Shown one piece after another: positions 55,089 to 63,156 of a stretch of DNA of 64,000 nucleotides (its first letter is position 1; the number at the start of each line of letters is the position of its first letter). Below the pieces are notes generated by a model, which ran no database searches, was not told where the DNA came from, and was given only the letters and a program-made list of their open reading frames with translations. The stretch is from positions 496,001 to 560,000 of the forward strand of contig NZ_SJPX01000004.1 in the NCBI RefSeq assembly GCF_007860175.1. The letters run 5' to 3'. The stretch is from Rubripirellula reticaptiva. GTDB lineage: Bacteria; Planctomycetota; Planctomycetia; Pirellulales; Pirellulaceae. The translations under genes were made by a program, and so were the position numbers.

Positions 55089-56438
55089 ATGACAGATATA
55101 ACCTTGGGCTTGGACGCTGACGGAAATGACATTGCCTATCCCGTCAGTGATTTAGAAGAAACGAATTGGTTGATCACCGGGGCCCCTGGTTCAATGAAAT
55201 CCGTATTGGCCGTTTCTTGGATGGCCCAGTACATCAAGCACCCAGACCATGCAGTGGTCATGGTGGACTTGGGCGGTGACTTAGCCGGTTACCACGCATT
55301 GAAGTCCAAGGCCGATGCAGCGGGCAAACCGTCCTACCTAATATGCCTTGATGAAACCGTCGATTGTGACGGATGGGACATGTTGAAAAACACTCCGGTA
55401 TTCAAGCTTGATCCAAAGCGAGCAGTACCGGGACTAATGGGAGCACTCAGGCTTCAAAGCGGTGAAGGTTACCCAAACACATTTTGGTCACGTCATTCGG
55501 CAGCAGACGTGAACAAGGCCGTCGATGGACTTAAGGCAATCGACAAGTGGTCTTTTGAGGACTTAGCCGAACAACTTCGGCAAAACGATGCCGAGTCCAA
55601 GAACAAGGGTCAAGTCAGCGAGGCGTTTCTTGCAGCCGAAGAACTTTGTCGGTACACGCGAGCGATGTCGAGCAGAGAGCGGCAGCTCTTAATCGGCCAA
55701 GCCATTGAAGAGGCGGCATTGATTTACTTCTTTGTTCCCTCAGGCATTGAGGGAGGAGCCGCCAGAAGCATAGCTGCTGCCGCAAACTGGTGCGTGATGA
55801 TTGAAGCCGCCCTTCGTTTTGATTCCGAAGCAGCTAGTAAACGAACAATCCACCTTGTTGTGGATGAGTTTGCACAAATTGCCTCGTCAGGCTCCACGAC
55901 GGAATCGATCCTCAACCTTGCCCGCAAGTGGAACGTGCAACTGACGCTAATCCTGCAATCAATTGCACAAGTGCCGGACGACCTGCAATCGGTACTTCGG
56001 ACCAATTGCCAGCAAGCAATATTTGACGCCTTCACTCGTGACGAGCAGGAGCATCTTCGCTCGCTTAGCTTAGACGTGTACCAGCAAGGTCAAAGAAGCA
56101 TGAGCGTATCGGGCATTGATATGCCTACGCAAACTCAAAACGAACAAGTTGAGCCCTCACTTACCAGAAACGAAATCCTGGAAGTCTCTGGCATCAAGAG
56201 CCAGTTCTTCCTCGCTCTGAAGCTGGGAAATGGCTACCAGCAACCTGTGGTTGCAAAGGTCAAGCCTGCAATCAGCCTGGAGGAGCACAACATCTACAAG
56301 CAGATGCCGCTTCCGCGTTTAGGTACGCCGCTTTCTGTTCCAAGCCGCACTGATGCCAAGCAATTTGAATCAGTTCCAGACCCGGCACTTCTTGAGCTGA
56401 TGAATCGCATCAAGTCAGAGCAGACTTGGTGGCGGTGA
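55089..56438 (+). CDS. TraD/TraG-like coupling-type ATPase
   Basis: 449 residues. Walker A GAPGSMKS at 31-38, preceded by a beta strand TNWLIT; Walker B LVVDEFAQI near 260, and the downstream helix with Gln (TLILQSIAQVPDD) that senses ATP in the TraG/VirD4 family. The C-terminal part has the CGNC-free QQAIFDAFTRDEQ region and lies away from any membrane helix, so it is shorter than VirD4 and without N-terminal transmembrane anchors. It would pump or present the element DNA during transfer. No pore genes are near, so this suits a mobilisable element. Confidence 0.85.
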   Translation: MTDITLGLDADGNDIAYPVSDLEETNWLITGAPGSMKSVLAVSWMAQYIKHPDHAVVMVDLGGDLAGYHALKSKADAAGKPSYLICLDETVDCDGWDMLKNTPVFKLDPKRAVPGLMGALRLQSGEGYPNTFWSRHSAADVNKAVDGLKAIDKWSFEDLAEQLRQNDAESKNKGQVSEAFLAAEELCRYTRAMSSRERQLLIGQAIEEAALIYFFVPSGIEGGAARSIAAAANWCVMIEAALRFDSEAASKRTIHLVVDEFAQIASSGSTTESILNLARKWNVQLTLILQSIAQVPDDLQSVLRTNCQQAIFDAFTRDEQEHLRSLSLDVYQQGQRSMSVSGIDMPTQTQNEQVEPSLTRNEILEVSGIKSQFFLALKLGNGYQQPVVAKVKPAISLEEHNIYKQMPLPRLGTPLSVPSRTDAKQFESVPDPALLELMNRIKSEQTWWR

Positions 56439-56529
56439 CGTCTCCGCGACCGGTCCACCAATCACACCTCCACCGAGTCTTCCCCCACCCTTTTCAAAAT
56501 CACTACCGAGCAAGCACGGGATCTAAAAC

Positions 56530-56748
56530 ATGGTCAGCGTAAAAGAGATGGCAAAAATTCTCGGGGTCAGCCCGAAAACGATCTACGCCATGGCAGAGGG
56601 CGAGCAGATTCCGTTTTTCCGCATCGGGACGGGACGAGGAACACTTCGCTTTGAAGTCGAGGAGGTAAAAGCGGCGCTCAGGCAGGAGGCAGCTGGGCAA
56701 GGATCTTCGGAACCGCTTAAGAGAGCCCCTTCTCGTCACCTCAGCTAA
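56530..56748 (+). CDS. excisionase-type HTH protein
   Basis: 72 residues with a MerR/excisionase-type winged helix: VSVKEMAKILGVSPKTIYAM near residues 2-21, then IPFFRIGTGRGTLRFEVEEVKAAL. Small HTH proteins of this type direct integrases to excise. It is the last gene before the right att repeat, 44 bases from the first arm-type repeat, while the integrase is at the other end. Confidence 0.85.
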   Translation: MVSVKEMAKILGVSPKTIYAMAEGEQIPFFRIGTGRGTLRFEVEEVKAALRQEAAGQGSSEPLKRAPSRHLS

Positions 56749-56929
56749 CGTGGGTGAAAAAGCCGTGGACAGTTTTGCGGTGCCCAAAAAAGGGCAGAGA
56801 TAAGGGCAGAGAATTACGGTAAAAAGCGTTCTAAACCTCTGCCCTACGGTACAATACGTTTTTCCCACGAAGCCAAAGAGGTATCGTCCTGCCACGAAAA
56901 AACCCCGCAAAACACTAGGTTCTACGGGG
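56749..56929. other. right end of the element: arm sites and tRNA-type terminator
   Basis: Contains the GGGCAGAGA arm-type repeats (56792 and 56804), an inverted CCTCTGCCC (56836-56844), then the terminator of the right tRNA fragment. No gene is supported here; a minus-strand frame that crosses it (56503-56973) only translates the arm repeats and tRNA. Confidence 0.7.
56792..56844 (+). repeat. right arm-type repeats (GGGCAGAGA)
   Basis: GGGCAGAGA at 56792 and 56804, 12 bp apart, with inverted CCTCTGCCC at 56836-56844. The same pair with the same 12-bp spacing lies just inside the left border. Confidence 0.7.
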
Positions 56930-56930
56930 T
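56897..56930 (-). terminator. terminator of the right tRNA-Val 3' fragment
   Basis: CCCCG(c)AAAAC / GTTCT(a)CGGGG with flanking A- and T-runs. Compared with the left copy (GCCCG/CGGGC) the outer pair is exchanged on both arms, so pairing is kept: evidence for a conserved terminator. Confidence 0.78.
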
Positions 56931-56981
56931 TTTCGGTGATGGACGATACAGAACTCGAATCTGTGACCTCCACGATGTCAA
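56930..56981 (-). repeat. attR: 52-bp direct repeat, 3' half of tRNA-Val(GAC)
   Basis: Same 52 bases as 24662-24713. Sequence to the right diverges at once and does not contain a tRNA 5' half, so this is also a fragment. Confidence 0.9.
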
Positions 56982-57205
56982 AGCAGCTTTTTTATCTTCA
57001 AAAACGCGAAAGTCCTGCAAATCACGGCATTTCTGCATTCCTTGCTTTCCATATTTTGCGTCAACACTTCCCTTTTCCGACCTGAAAAGGGAAGGGAAAA
57101 GGGAATGAAACCCACCTCTGAAATCAGCCGTTAAAAAAGTTGGGATATTGATCAGCATCACGCGACAGCCCTCCAAACCGGAAGGATGTCTGTCACAGAT
57201 CAGCT
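56982..57205. other. intergenic region right of attR
   Basis: No gene is supported. A hairpin CTTCCCTTTTC - CGACCT - GAAAAGGGAAG (57067-57094), 11 perfect pairs, is followed by a direct repeat of GAAAAGGGAA. Its role is unknown; it may end minus-strand transcription of the ankyrin gene. Confidence 0.55.
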
Positions 57206-57904
57206 TCAAGCGGGGGCAAGCCAAGTGTCTTGAATTGCCATCGCGGTTTCCAACTGCCCATGCCGTTCGGCGACTTTGCGGACGCGGTCAGGAATGGACG
57301 ATGACCGGAAGCGAGAACTGAGTGAGTCTTCGTGCTGGAGCATTGCCTGTGCGACCTCGGTATGACCAGCTGCGGCGGCGTCGTGAATCGGGGTGTATAG
57401 TTCGTTGTTGGTGATCGTCGCCGTTGCGTGATGCTTCAGGAGAAGCTTCACCATCGGAAAGTCGCCACGGCGTCCTGCGAAGTGGAGCGGGGTGTTTCCA
57501 GCTGCGTCCGTTGTGTCTGGATTCGCATCTTTGTCCAACAGAATCTGTGCCATGAACTGGAACCCGTGCTCGGCGACCAGATGAAGGGGCGTTTTGCGCC
57601 TTGTCCCTATTGAGTCTGAACAGACGCCCGCTTCCAGCAGGACGGCGAGAATGCCGATGTCTCCGGTCCGCGCTGCACGATGGATCACTCGATCCTCTCG
57701 TTTTCCGATTGCCCCGTTTGGATCTGCCCCAAGCTGAATCAGTTCCCTCGCCATTTCAGGCTGCCCTGATCTTAACGCGACTTCGAGAACGCCTCGCCCG
57801 ACGCAATCCTTGGCAGTCATTTTTGCTCCACGTGATATCGCATCGCTGAAATCGACATGGCATCCTGATTCGATGGCGTGAATGAGCTGATAATCCGGCA
57901 ACAT
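57206..57904 (-). CDS. ankyrin-repeat protein
   Basis: 232 residues. Five ankyrin units can be traced: GRGVLEVALRSGQPEMARELIQLGADPN, VIHRAARTGDIGILAVLLEAGV, PLHLVAEHGFQFMAQILLDKDANPDT, PLHFAGRRGDFPMVKLLLKHHA and PIHDAAAAGHTEVAQAMLQHE. Ankyrin arrays bind other proteins. No signal peptide or enzyme domain. It is a lone gene, and its placement next to attR makes it possible cargo of a neighbouring element. Confidence 0.88.
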   Translation of the reverse strand: MLPDYQLIHAIESGCHVDFSDAISRGAKMTAKDCVGRGVLEVALRSGQPEMARELIQLGADPNGAIGKREDRVIHRAARTGDIGILAVLLEAGVCSDSIGTRRKTPLHLVAEHGFQFMAQILLDKDANPDTTDAAGNTPLHFAGRRGDFPMVKLLLKHHATATITNNELYTPIHDAAAAGHTEVAQAMLQHEDSLSSRFRSSSIPDRVRKVAERHGQLETAMAIQDTWLAPA

Positions 57905-57965
57905 GCCGGCAAATTGCCACGACCAAATCGTAAGCGCAAGACTTTTATTTCAACACGATTGCCAG

Positions 57966-58433
57966 CTAGCTCACTGCTCGACCTGCTGTCGAAATCAGGT
58001 AGAGACCAATCAGCACAATCGTAATGCCGATGCAACCGCGTATCGAAATCTCTGCGTTGCCAAACCACTTGGCAGCGACAACAGCGAGTAGGGCAGTCGT
58101 CGCGTAGACGATCGCGGTGCTCGCATTGATGATCGCAAAAGGCAAAGCGGGATTGGGAGCCTCCAGTGCGACGCGTCCCATCGCGATGTTGGCAAGCGCG
58201 CCAACGGTGATGCCCAGGACCAGCAACACTACAACTTGTAGGGGCTGACTGGTAAGGCTCGTCACATTGACGTGTGGTGAGAACAGCACGATGCCGACGC
58301 CGGACCCGAACATCCATGTAAAGATCGTCAGATCAGAATTGAGACTGAAGTTCTTTGCCATGAACGGTGCGAGCATAGCAAACACGCACATGGCAAGCAT
58401 GATGCCGAAGGACTTGAATACCCAGGGTTCCAT
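57966..58433 (-). CDS. half-size DMT/EamA-type permease
   Basis: 155 residues from ATG 58433; about four to five transmembrane helices (LAMCVFAMLAPFMA, WMFGSGVGIVLF, VVVLLVLGITVGALANIAM, IVYATTALLAVVAA, GITIVLIGLYLI). A longer in-frame reading to 59165 runs through the other genes' antisense and is not supported. Ten-helix EamA transporters consist of two such halves; small ones pair as dimers. Substrate unknown. Confidence 0.75.
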   Translation of the reverse strand: MEPWVFKSFGIMLAMCVFAMLAPFMAKNFSLNSDLTIFTWMFGSGVGIVLFSPHVNVTSLTSQPLQVVVLLVLGITVGALANIAMGRVALEAPNPALPFAIINASTAIVYATTALLAVVAAKWFGNAEISIRGCIGITIVLIGLYLISTAGRAVS

Positions 58434-58607
58434 CGTTTGATCTCGCAATTGAGTCGGGAGGCGTTGATGTGGTTCGTGTGCAAATTCTTTCCGGCAAGAC
58501 AGAGAAGGCAAATCATGACGGCGCAAAAAATGGTTGCGCTCATGAACGAGATCGTGTAGCGTGAAATCGCAACAACGTGCAGTCTCATGCACAGAAATAC
58601 GACGAAC

Positions 58608-59228
58608 ATGATTTACGCATTCCTGAACCAGAAAGGTGGTGTCGGCAAGACAACGCTTTCCATCCATACCGCCGCCGAACTCTCCAACCGAGGAAGGCGA
58701 GTGCTGTTGATCGACGCGGATCCGCAGGGCAGCTCGCTTGGATGGTCGAACCATCGCGAGACGGCGGACTTCACTGTCGTTGGGATGGCCAAAGCCACCA
58801 TCCACAAAGAGATCGAGAGCCTCGCCCGAGACTACGACGACGTTGTCATCGACGGTCCGCCTCGAGTCACCGAGCTGGCCCGATCCATCATCCTCGCAGC
58901 AGACATCGTGATCATTCCACTCCAACCATCGCCAATGGACGTTTGGGCAGCAGCCGAAACGGTTGACCTGGTTCGCGAAGCACAGATGTTCAATCCTGAG
59001 ATCAAATGCTGCCTTGCGCTGAATCGAAAGATCGCCAACACGGCAATCGGAAGGGACGTGAGAGAGGCGTTGAAGGAACTCGACGTGCCGATTCTGAAAA
59101 GCGACATCGGCCAAAGAGTGGCATTCGCCGAGAGTGCAGCAAGCGGAACGACGGTTCTCGATCAAAAAAGATCGAAAGCAGCGAATGAAATCAAGAGATT
59201 CGTCGACGAACTAAGGAGGCTCCCATGA
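58608..59228 (+). CDS. ParA-type partition ATPase, second locus
   Basis: 206 residues from ATG 58608 (an earlier in-frame ATG at 58587 exists). Walker A QKGGVGKTT with the deviant Lys, DADPQGSSLGW, and VVIDGPPR near 80. Typical ParA/Soj of plasmids and phages. Coupled to a small ribbon-helix-helix gene by a 4-base overlap, making a full two-gene partition cassette different from the one at 26.3 kb. Confidence 0.93.
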   Translation: MIYAFLNQKGGVGKTTLSIHTAAELSNRGRRVLLIDADPQGSSLGWSNHRETADFTVVGMAKATIHKEIESLARDYDDVVIDGPPRVTELARSIILAADIVIIPLQPSPMDVWAAAETVDLVREAQMFNPEIKCCLALNRKIANTAIGRDVREALKELDVPILKSDIGQRVAFAESAASGTTVLDQKRSKAANEIKRFVDELRRLP

Positions 59229-59473
59229 GCAAGAAAATCACCATGACAGCTCGCCCAAAAGCGAAAGCGGAAGTCGACAAATGGGTCGAGACTCGAGGAT
59301 CGACCGTAGCAGAGAAGCCAGCCGTCAAACCGAAACGGCTAACAATCGATATCGACCCAACGCTTCACACCGATCTAAAGGTGAGCTGCGCCATACGGGG
59401 CATTCAGATCGCGGATCTGGTGCGCACCCTTATCGAACGCGACCTGCTCAGTCGGGTTTCAAGCGACGATTAA
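59225..59473 (+). CDS. ribbon-helix-helix partner of the second ParA
   Basis: 82 residues. Basic N-terminal tail (about 1-40) and a C-terminal KRLTIDIDPTLHTDLKVSCA...IADLVRTLIER, the ribbon-helix-helix signature of ParG/CopG-like centromere-binding proteins. ATGA overlap with parA. It would bind a repeated operator and stimulate ParA. No centromere repeats were recognised nearby. Confidence 0.85.
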   Translation: MSKKITMTARPKAKAEVDKWVETRGSTVAEKPAVKPKRLTIDIDPTLHTDLKVSCAIRGIQIADLVRTLIERDLLSRVSSDD

Positions 59474-59669
59474 TCGCTGATGACGTGGATGTCGGCTACA
59501 GGAACAGGCGATATTACATCGCAATTCGGTTTCACAAATCTCCGAACCTCGTCGACCAATTTCTTCGCTTGACAGCGGTCATATGTTCACCGCTTAGCCT
59601 CTGTTTGGGAAATGGAAAAGCGAATTATGCCTGAGAAAATACTGAGTACTAACCACGCAGCTCTCCACG

Positions 59670-60581
59670 CTACATGATCGCGATCACACGGGTTGTGGTG
59701 AGAGTCTTCTGAGAGTGGATCAATATGAAAACTTGTTTTGTTGTCGTGAAAGCTTCGGCAACGCATTCGTGAGTCGCACCGTTGCGGTCAACGAGTCCAA
59801 TTTTGCGAATACCTGACATCCGTTTTCCCGTTGCGGGCACGGCCGCACCGACTTCGTCGCTGGGCGTAAAAAAGCCCGGCCAGTACAGCGATCCGAACTG
59901 AGTGTCGAAACTTGGTGAAGAGACAAAGCGTCGCAACTCACATCGAAAACCAAATTCTTGGTCGACCTCGGGCATTTCAAGGACCAAGACTCCGCACGCC
60001 CGGTGATGAGTCGAAACATATCGGCGAACTGCCATGTAGACCGATGAGCCGTACGTTTTTGCTAAGCCGAGCGGTGCTCGTATTCCAAATTTGTAGTCAG
60101 CCGCTTCGCTTTGAAAAGCATCTCCTTGAAACATGACTTCGGTTGCGAAATTGCTTGCTTCCCGCTCGAATGCTTCCGCAATCTCAGGGTCCAGTGTCAT
60201 TCCGCAATCTTCGGTCACTGCGTAAAGGTCTTTCTGCCAGGGCAATACCGCGTGCGCCGTCTCGTGGAGTTTCAAGAACGGCAACTGTGCTTTGTGCAGT
60301 GCTTGGTCGAGGTAAACGATTCTCGCGACAATGTCGACGACACCGCGAATTTTTTCGACGGCTCGCTTGATCGCTCCCTTGGCTCGACTCCGAAACGATC
60401 TCAATAGCGTTTCGTCGGCCAAGTCTTCGCGAGCGAGTTCGACTTTCGAGACGGCCATGATCCGATCAATAGGCGTCGGGAACACTCCGATTGCATCGGC
60501 TTGAGTCAGAGCCTTAAACGCTTCCTGGCGGATTCGTTGACGCTGTCGTTCGCTAAGGGCGCTGTCGTCGGGTTTTGGCAT
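59670..60581 (-). CDS. ImmA/IrrE-type metallopeptidase
   Basis: 303 residues from ATG 60581, four bases after the XRE stop. Central HETAH (about 130) is the HExxH zinc motif, with a downstream Glu in FEREASNFATEVMFQ as third ligand. The C-terminal half (about 160-303) is a further domain seen in longer IrrE-like proteases. In integrative elements and phages, ImmA-type proteases cut an XRE repressor upon DNA damage to free excision genes. The direct partner is the XRE gene upstream. Activity is inferred. Confidence 0.87.
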   Translation of the reverse strand: MPKPDDSALSERQRQRIRQEAFKALTQADAIGVFPTPIDRIMAVSKVELAREDLADETLLRSFRSRAKGAIKRAVEKIRGVVDIVARIVYLDQALHKAQLPFLKLHETAHAVLPWQKDLYAVTEDCGMTLDPEIAEAFEREASNFATEVMFQGDAFQSEAADYKFGIRAPLGLAKTYGSSVYMAVRRYVSTHHRACGVLVLEMPEVDQEFGFRCELRRFVSSPSFDTQFGSLYWPGFFTPSDEVGAAVPATGKRMSGIRKIGLVDRNGATHECVAEAFTTTKQVFILIHSQKTLTTTRVIAIM

Positions 60582-60585
60582 TCCA

Positions 60586-61011
60586 TTATTTCCTAGAGCG
60601 AAGAAACGCAAGATACTCAAGCAACTGATCTTCTTCTTGCTCGGTCAGAGCCTCTTCGGCGAAGGTTGCTGCTCGTCCGTGCTGTTGGGGTTTGCTCTGC
60701 TTGCTGCTCTGCTTTATTGACGATTCAGGTGATCGAGTCGTGATGTAGCCCGCCTTTTGCATCAGTTGATCGTACGCCACGTCGTACACCTCAGCTAACG
60801 TATGGAGCACATGCGGCGACGGTTTCGTGATTTTGTCATTCTCCAACTGCGACAGATAGCCATTGGAAATTTCCTTGTCTGTCGCATCTTCGACCTGCCG
60901 AAGCGTCATCTGCTTTTCAGTCCGCGTTTTTGCCAAAAATTGCCCGAGAGTCAGCGTTGAATCGTTGTCTTTCGCCGCGGACACACGCGATTTGATGGTC
61001 TTCTTCGGCAT
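60586..61011 (-). CDS. XRE-family HTH repressor, partner of the protease
   Basis: 141 residues. HTH near 25-60: KTRTEKQMTLRQVEDATDKE and ISNGYLSQLENDK, a classic XRE helix-turn-helix. The C-terminal half has low-complexity Gln/Ser and helices for dimerisation. Order and spacing with the protease gene match the ImmR/ImmA pairing. It likely represses its own promoter and that of the next gene through the dyads upstream. Confidence 0.88.
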   Translation of the reverse strand: MPKKTIKSRVSAAKDNDSTLTLGQFLAKTRTEKQMTLRQVEDATDKEISNGYLSQLENDKITKPSPHVLHTLAEVYDVAYDQLMQKAGYITTRSPESSIKQSSKQSKPQQHGRAATFAEEALTEQEEDQLLEYLAFLRSRK

Positions 61012-61052
61012 TGGTTACTCTCCAAAGTTCAATGTTTCCACTCACAGTTTAC

Positions 61053-61104
61053 TAGCATGTGCTAAATAAAGCAAGCAAAAAGAACCGCGTTGCTTGACAA
61101 GCTT
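61053..61104. promoter_or_regulatory. operator-like palindromes between XRE gene and cytochrome gene
   Basis: TAGCATGTGCTA (61053-61064) is a perfect 12-bp palindrome. Further AGCAAGC/GCTTGC-type repeats follow to about 61110, with a TTGACA-like -35 element in the middle. Suits binding by the XRE repressor. Confidence 0.55.
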
Positions 61105-61178
61105 AGCAAGCATCCCTAGGCTTTGTGGCGACGCTTGAGTTGCCGCATTCAGCCGGTTCTACCTTTGGAGAAAATGCC

Positions 61179-63134
61179 ATGCAGTTTGTTAGTCGAACAG
61201 CCTTCTTGTTGGTCGCTGCCTATGCGACCGTCAGTTGGGCGCAGGAAAACCCCCTGCATATCCACCACGGTGATGCCGTTGATCGGGTGGTGACGCTCAA
61301 GCAGAATTGGTCGGACGAAGAATCGAACTGGTTCTATAATGTCCCCCAAGGTTCGCGGCTGTTGCCGTATGACTGGTTTCTTCATTTGGAACAACCGGCG
61401 TCAGTGTCGCCGTTTTTTGACCCCGAACATATTCGCGACCTTGGCTACATTCCGCGAAATGTGTCAGCCGACAATCCTGACGGCTTGCCATTGGGATTTG
61501 TAAAAGATGCCGCCTACGATGACGGTACCGCCGGTCTAGGTCTCACGTGTGCGGCCTGTCATACGTCGCAGATCAACCACGGGAGAGTTGGCTACATTAT
61601 CGACGGCGGCCCTGCCATGGGCGACATGCAGACTTTGATGAAACACTTGGTCGCATCGTTAGACAACACGGTTAAGCAGGACGGAAAGTTCTTACGATTC
61701 GCTGGCAAGTTGTTCGGCTCCGACGACTCTGAAGAGAATCGCAAATTGCTTCGGTCGGCTTTGCAATCCGCCGCCAGTGCGAGGGCTGGATACAACACTC
61801 GAAATTTTCCAAATGAAGATGCGGAAGGTTTCGGCCACGGACGGGTGGATGCTTTTGGAGCGATCTTCAACGAGGTCTCGGTCACCTTCTTGGGCATCAG
61901 CGAAAACGTCCGTCCCGCATCGGCACCTGTCAGCTACCCGTGTCTCTGGGACGCGCCGCAACACGATCGTGTCCAATGGAACGGGGCTGCCGAAAACCGA
62001 ACGAGCGAACTGGGAAAACTGCTGTTTGGCACGGTGAAGGTGGGAGCGCTCGGCAGAAACACCGGTGAGGTACTGGGCGTCTTTGGCCACGCCGAGATTG
62101 AGGATCACGAGTTGCTTGTTCCTCGTAAGTACGCATCAACGGTGAACAAGGCGAACCTCCTCGAAATTGAGGACAGCCTTGAAAGATTGTGGTCGCCAGA
62201 ATGGCCCACGGCTTTTGGTGCGATTGATAAGTCACGCAAACTCCGCGGTGAAGCGTTGTTTGTAGAGAATTGCCAAAGCTGCCATCAGGCTATTGATCGA
62301 ACCGCAGATGATCGCAAGGTGACCGCCATGATGTCGGACGAAGGAACCGATCCAGCAATGGCGATGAACTTTGGCCGAACAGCAAAAACGGGTGTGCTGG
62401 AAGGACGACGCATTTCGTTATCCGATCACGAACGATTCGGCTCCGAAGCACCGATTGGTTCTCTGCTCAAGCACCTTGTCCAACGCGTGATGCTCAATTC
62501 GCTGCCGCGAGCTGAGATCAAAAATCTGTTGGTCACTGGCAAGGCGGGGGATGAAGAACTGAGCCCCGGCTATCAGAACACAGCGGTCATTCGATTTGGC
62601 GACAACTCGGTTAACGTGCCTCTTGATTCGCTCGCTCGTATTGGCGACGCGACTATCCAAATATCCGCAGGCAATGAAAAACTGAATTCGCTGGCTGACA
62701 TGATCCGGACGAAGTTGGCTGCTGATCCCAAAGTTGCTGGTGCGCTAGAAAGCGTGGTGTCGTCCCAAGAGCGAGTAACGCTTTCGCAACCGGATGATGA
62801 GGGAAGCGGTGGGGAACTTCGTGTAAACGAAGCAACGGCGTCCTTCGCCTACAAGGCAAGGCCGCTGAACGGCATTTGGGCAACTGCCCCGTACTTGCAC
62901 AACGGGTCGGTTCCAACGCTCTGGGAACTTTTGCTTCCAGAGGGCAAGCGGAAGCCTACGTTTCATGTCGGAAGTATTGAGTTTGATCCGGTCCACGTCG
63001 GTTTCGTTGACGATGCACGCTTTCCAACCTTCGACACGTCGGTCGACGGTAATCTCAACATCGGCCACGAGCATGGGGTCGACCTTGAAGATGACCAGAA
63101 GCTCGATTTAATCGAATACCTGAAGTCACTCTAG
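61179..63134 (+). CDS. di-haem cytochrome c (peroxidase / RoxA-like)
   Basis: 651 residues from ATG 61179, GGAG at 61166-61169; a frame back to 61125 adds 18 residues before the signal peptide. Signal peptide ends SWA. Two haem motifs: CAACH about residue 125 and CQSCH about residue 365. The layout (two haem c domains, 650 residues, periplasmic) matches the family that holds bacterial cytochrome c peroxidase and rubber oxygenase RoxA. The reaction is not clear: peroxidase, oxygenase or electron transfer are all possible. It is followed by another secreted protein gene in the same direction. Confidence 0.88.
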   Translation: MQFVSRTAFLLVAAYATVSWAQENPLHIHHGDAVDRVVTLKQNWSDEESNWFYNVPQGSRLLPYDWFLHLEQPASVSPFFDPEHIRDLGYIPRNVSADNPDGLPLGFVKDAAYDDGTAGLGLTCAACHTSQINHGRVGYIIDGGPAMGDMQTLMKHLVASLDNTVKQDGKFLRFAGKLFGSDDSEENRKLLRSALQSAASARAGYNTRNFPNEDAEGFGHGRVDAFGAIFNEVSVTFLGISENVRPASAPVSYPCLWDAPQHDRVQWNGAAENRTSELGKLLFGTVKVGALGRNTGEVLGVFGHAEIEDHELLVPRKYASTVNKANLLEIEDSLERLWSPEWPTAFGAIDKSRKLRGEALFVENCQSCHQAIDRTADDRKVTAMMSDEGTDPAMAMNFGRTAKTGVLEGRRISLSDHERFGSEAPIGSLLKHLVQRVMLNSLPRAEIKNLLVTGKAGDEELSPGYQNTAVIRFGDNSVNVPLDSLARIGDATIQISAGNEKLNSLADMIRTKLAADPKVAGALESVVSSQERVTLSQPDDEGSGGELRVNEATASFAYKARPLNGIWATAPYLHNGSVPTLWELLLPEGKRKPTFHVGSIEFDPVHVGFVDDARFPTFDTSVDGNLNIGHEHGVDLEDDQKLDLIEYLKSL

Positions 63135-63156
63135 CAATCGAAAGTTGAACAGAATC

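Larger units (their letters stand above)
24662..56981. mobile_element. integrated plasmid-like mobilisable element, about 32.3 kb
   Basis: Bounded by perfect 52-bp repeats that overlap the 3' half of a tRNA-Val gene. A tyrosine integrase lies at the left end and an excisionase-type HTH at the right end, with matching arm-type repeats inside both borders. The body has plasmid functions: partition genes, iterons, a Rep-like initiator, RadC proteins, a TraD-like ATPase and a possible relaxation protein. No VirB/Tra pore genes are seen, so it may rely on a helper for transfer. Cargo: type I R-M, OLD-like ATPase, Abi_C protein, PEP-CTERM pair, and the large RNA unit. The base composition looks lower in GC than the chromosomal left flank. 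Confidence 0.88.

Noticed and set aside
56503-56973. 156-codon minus-strand frame across the right border.
   Set aside because: It merely translates the tRNA fragment, terminator and arm repeats; the left border gives a similar start (VEVTDSSSVSSITE) for the same reason.
57966-59165. 399-codon minus-strand frame as one protein.
   Set aside because: Only the last 155 codons encode membrane helices; the rest is antisense to parA and has no motif. The ATG at 58433 is the better start.
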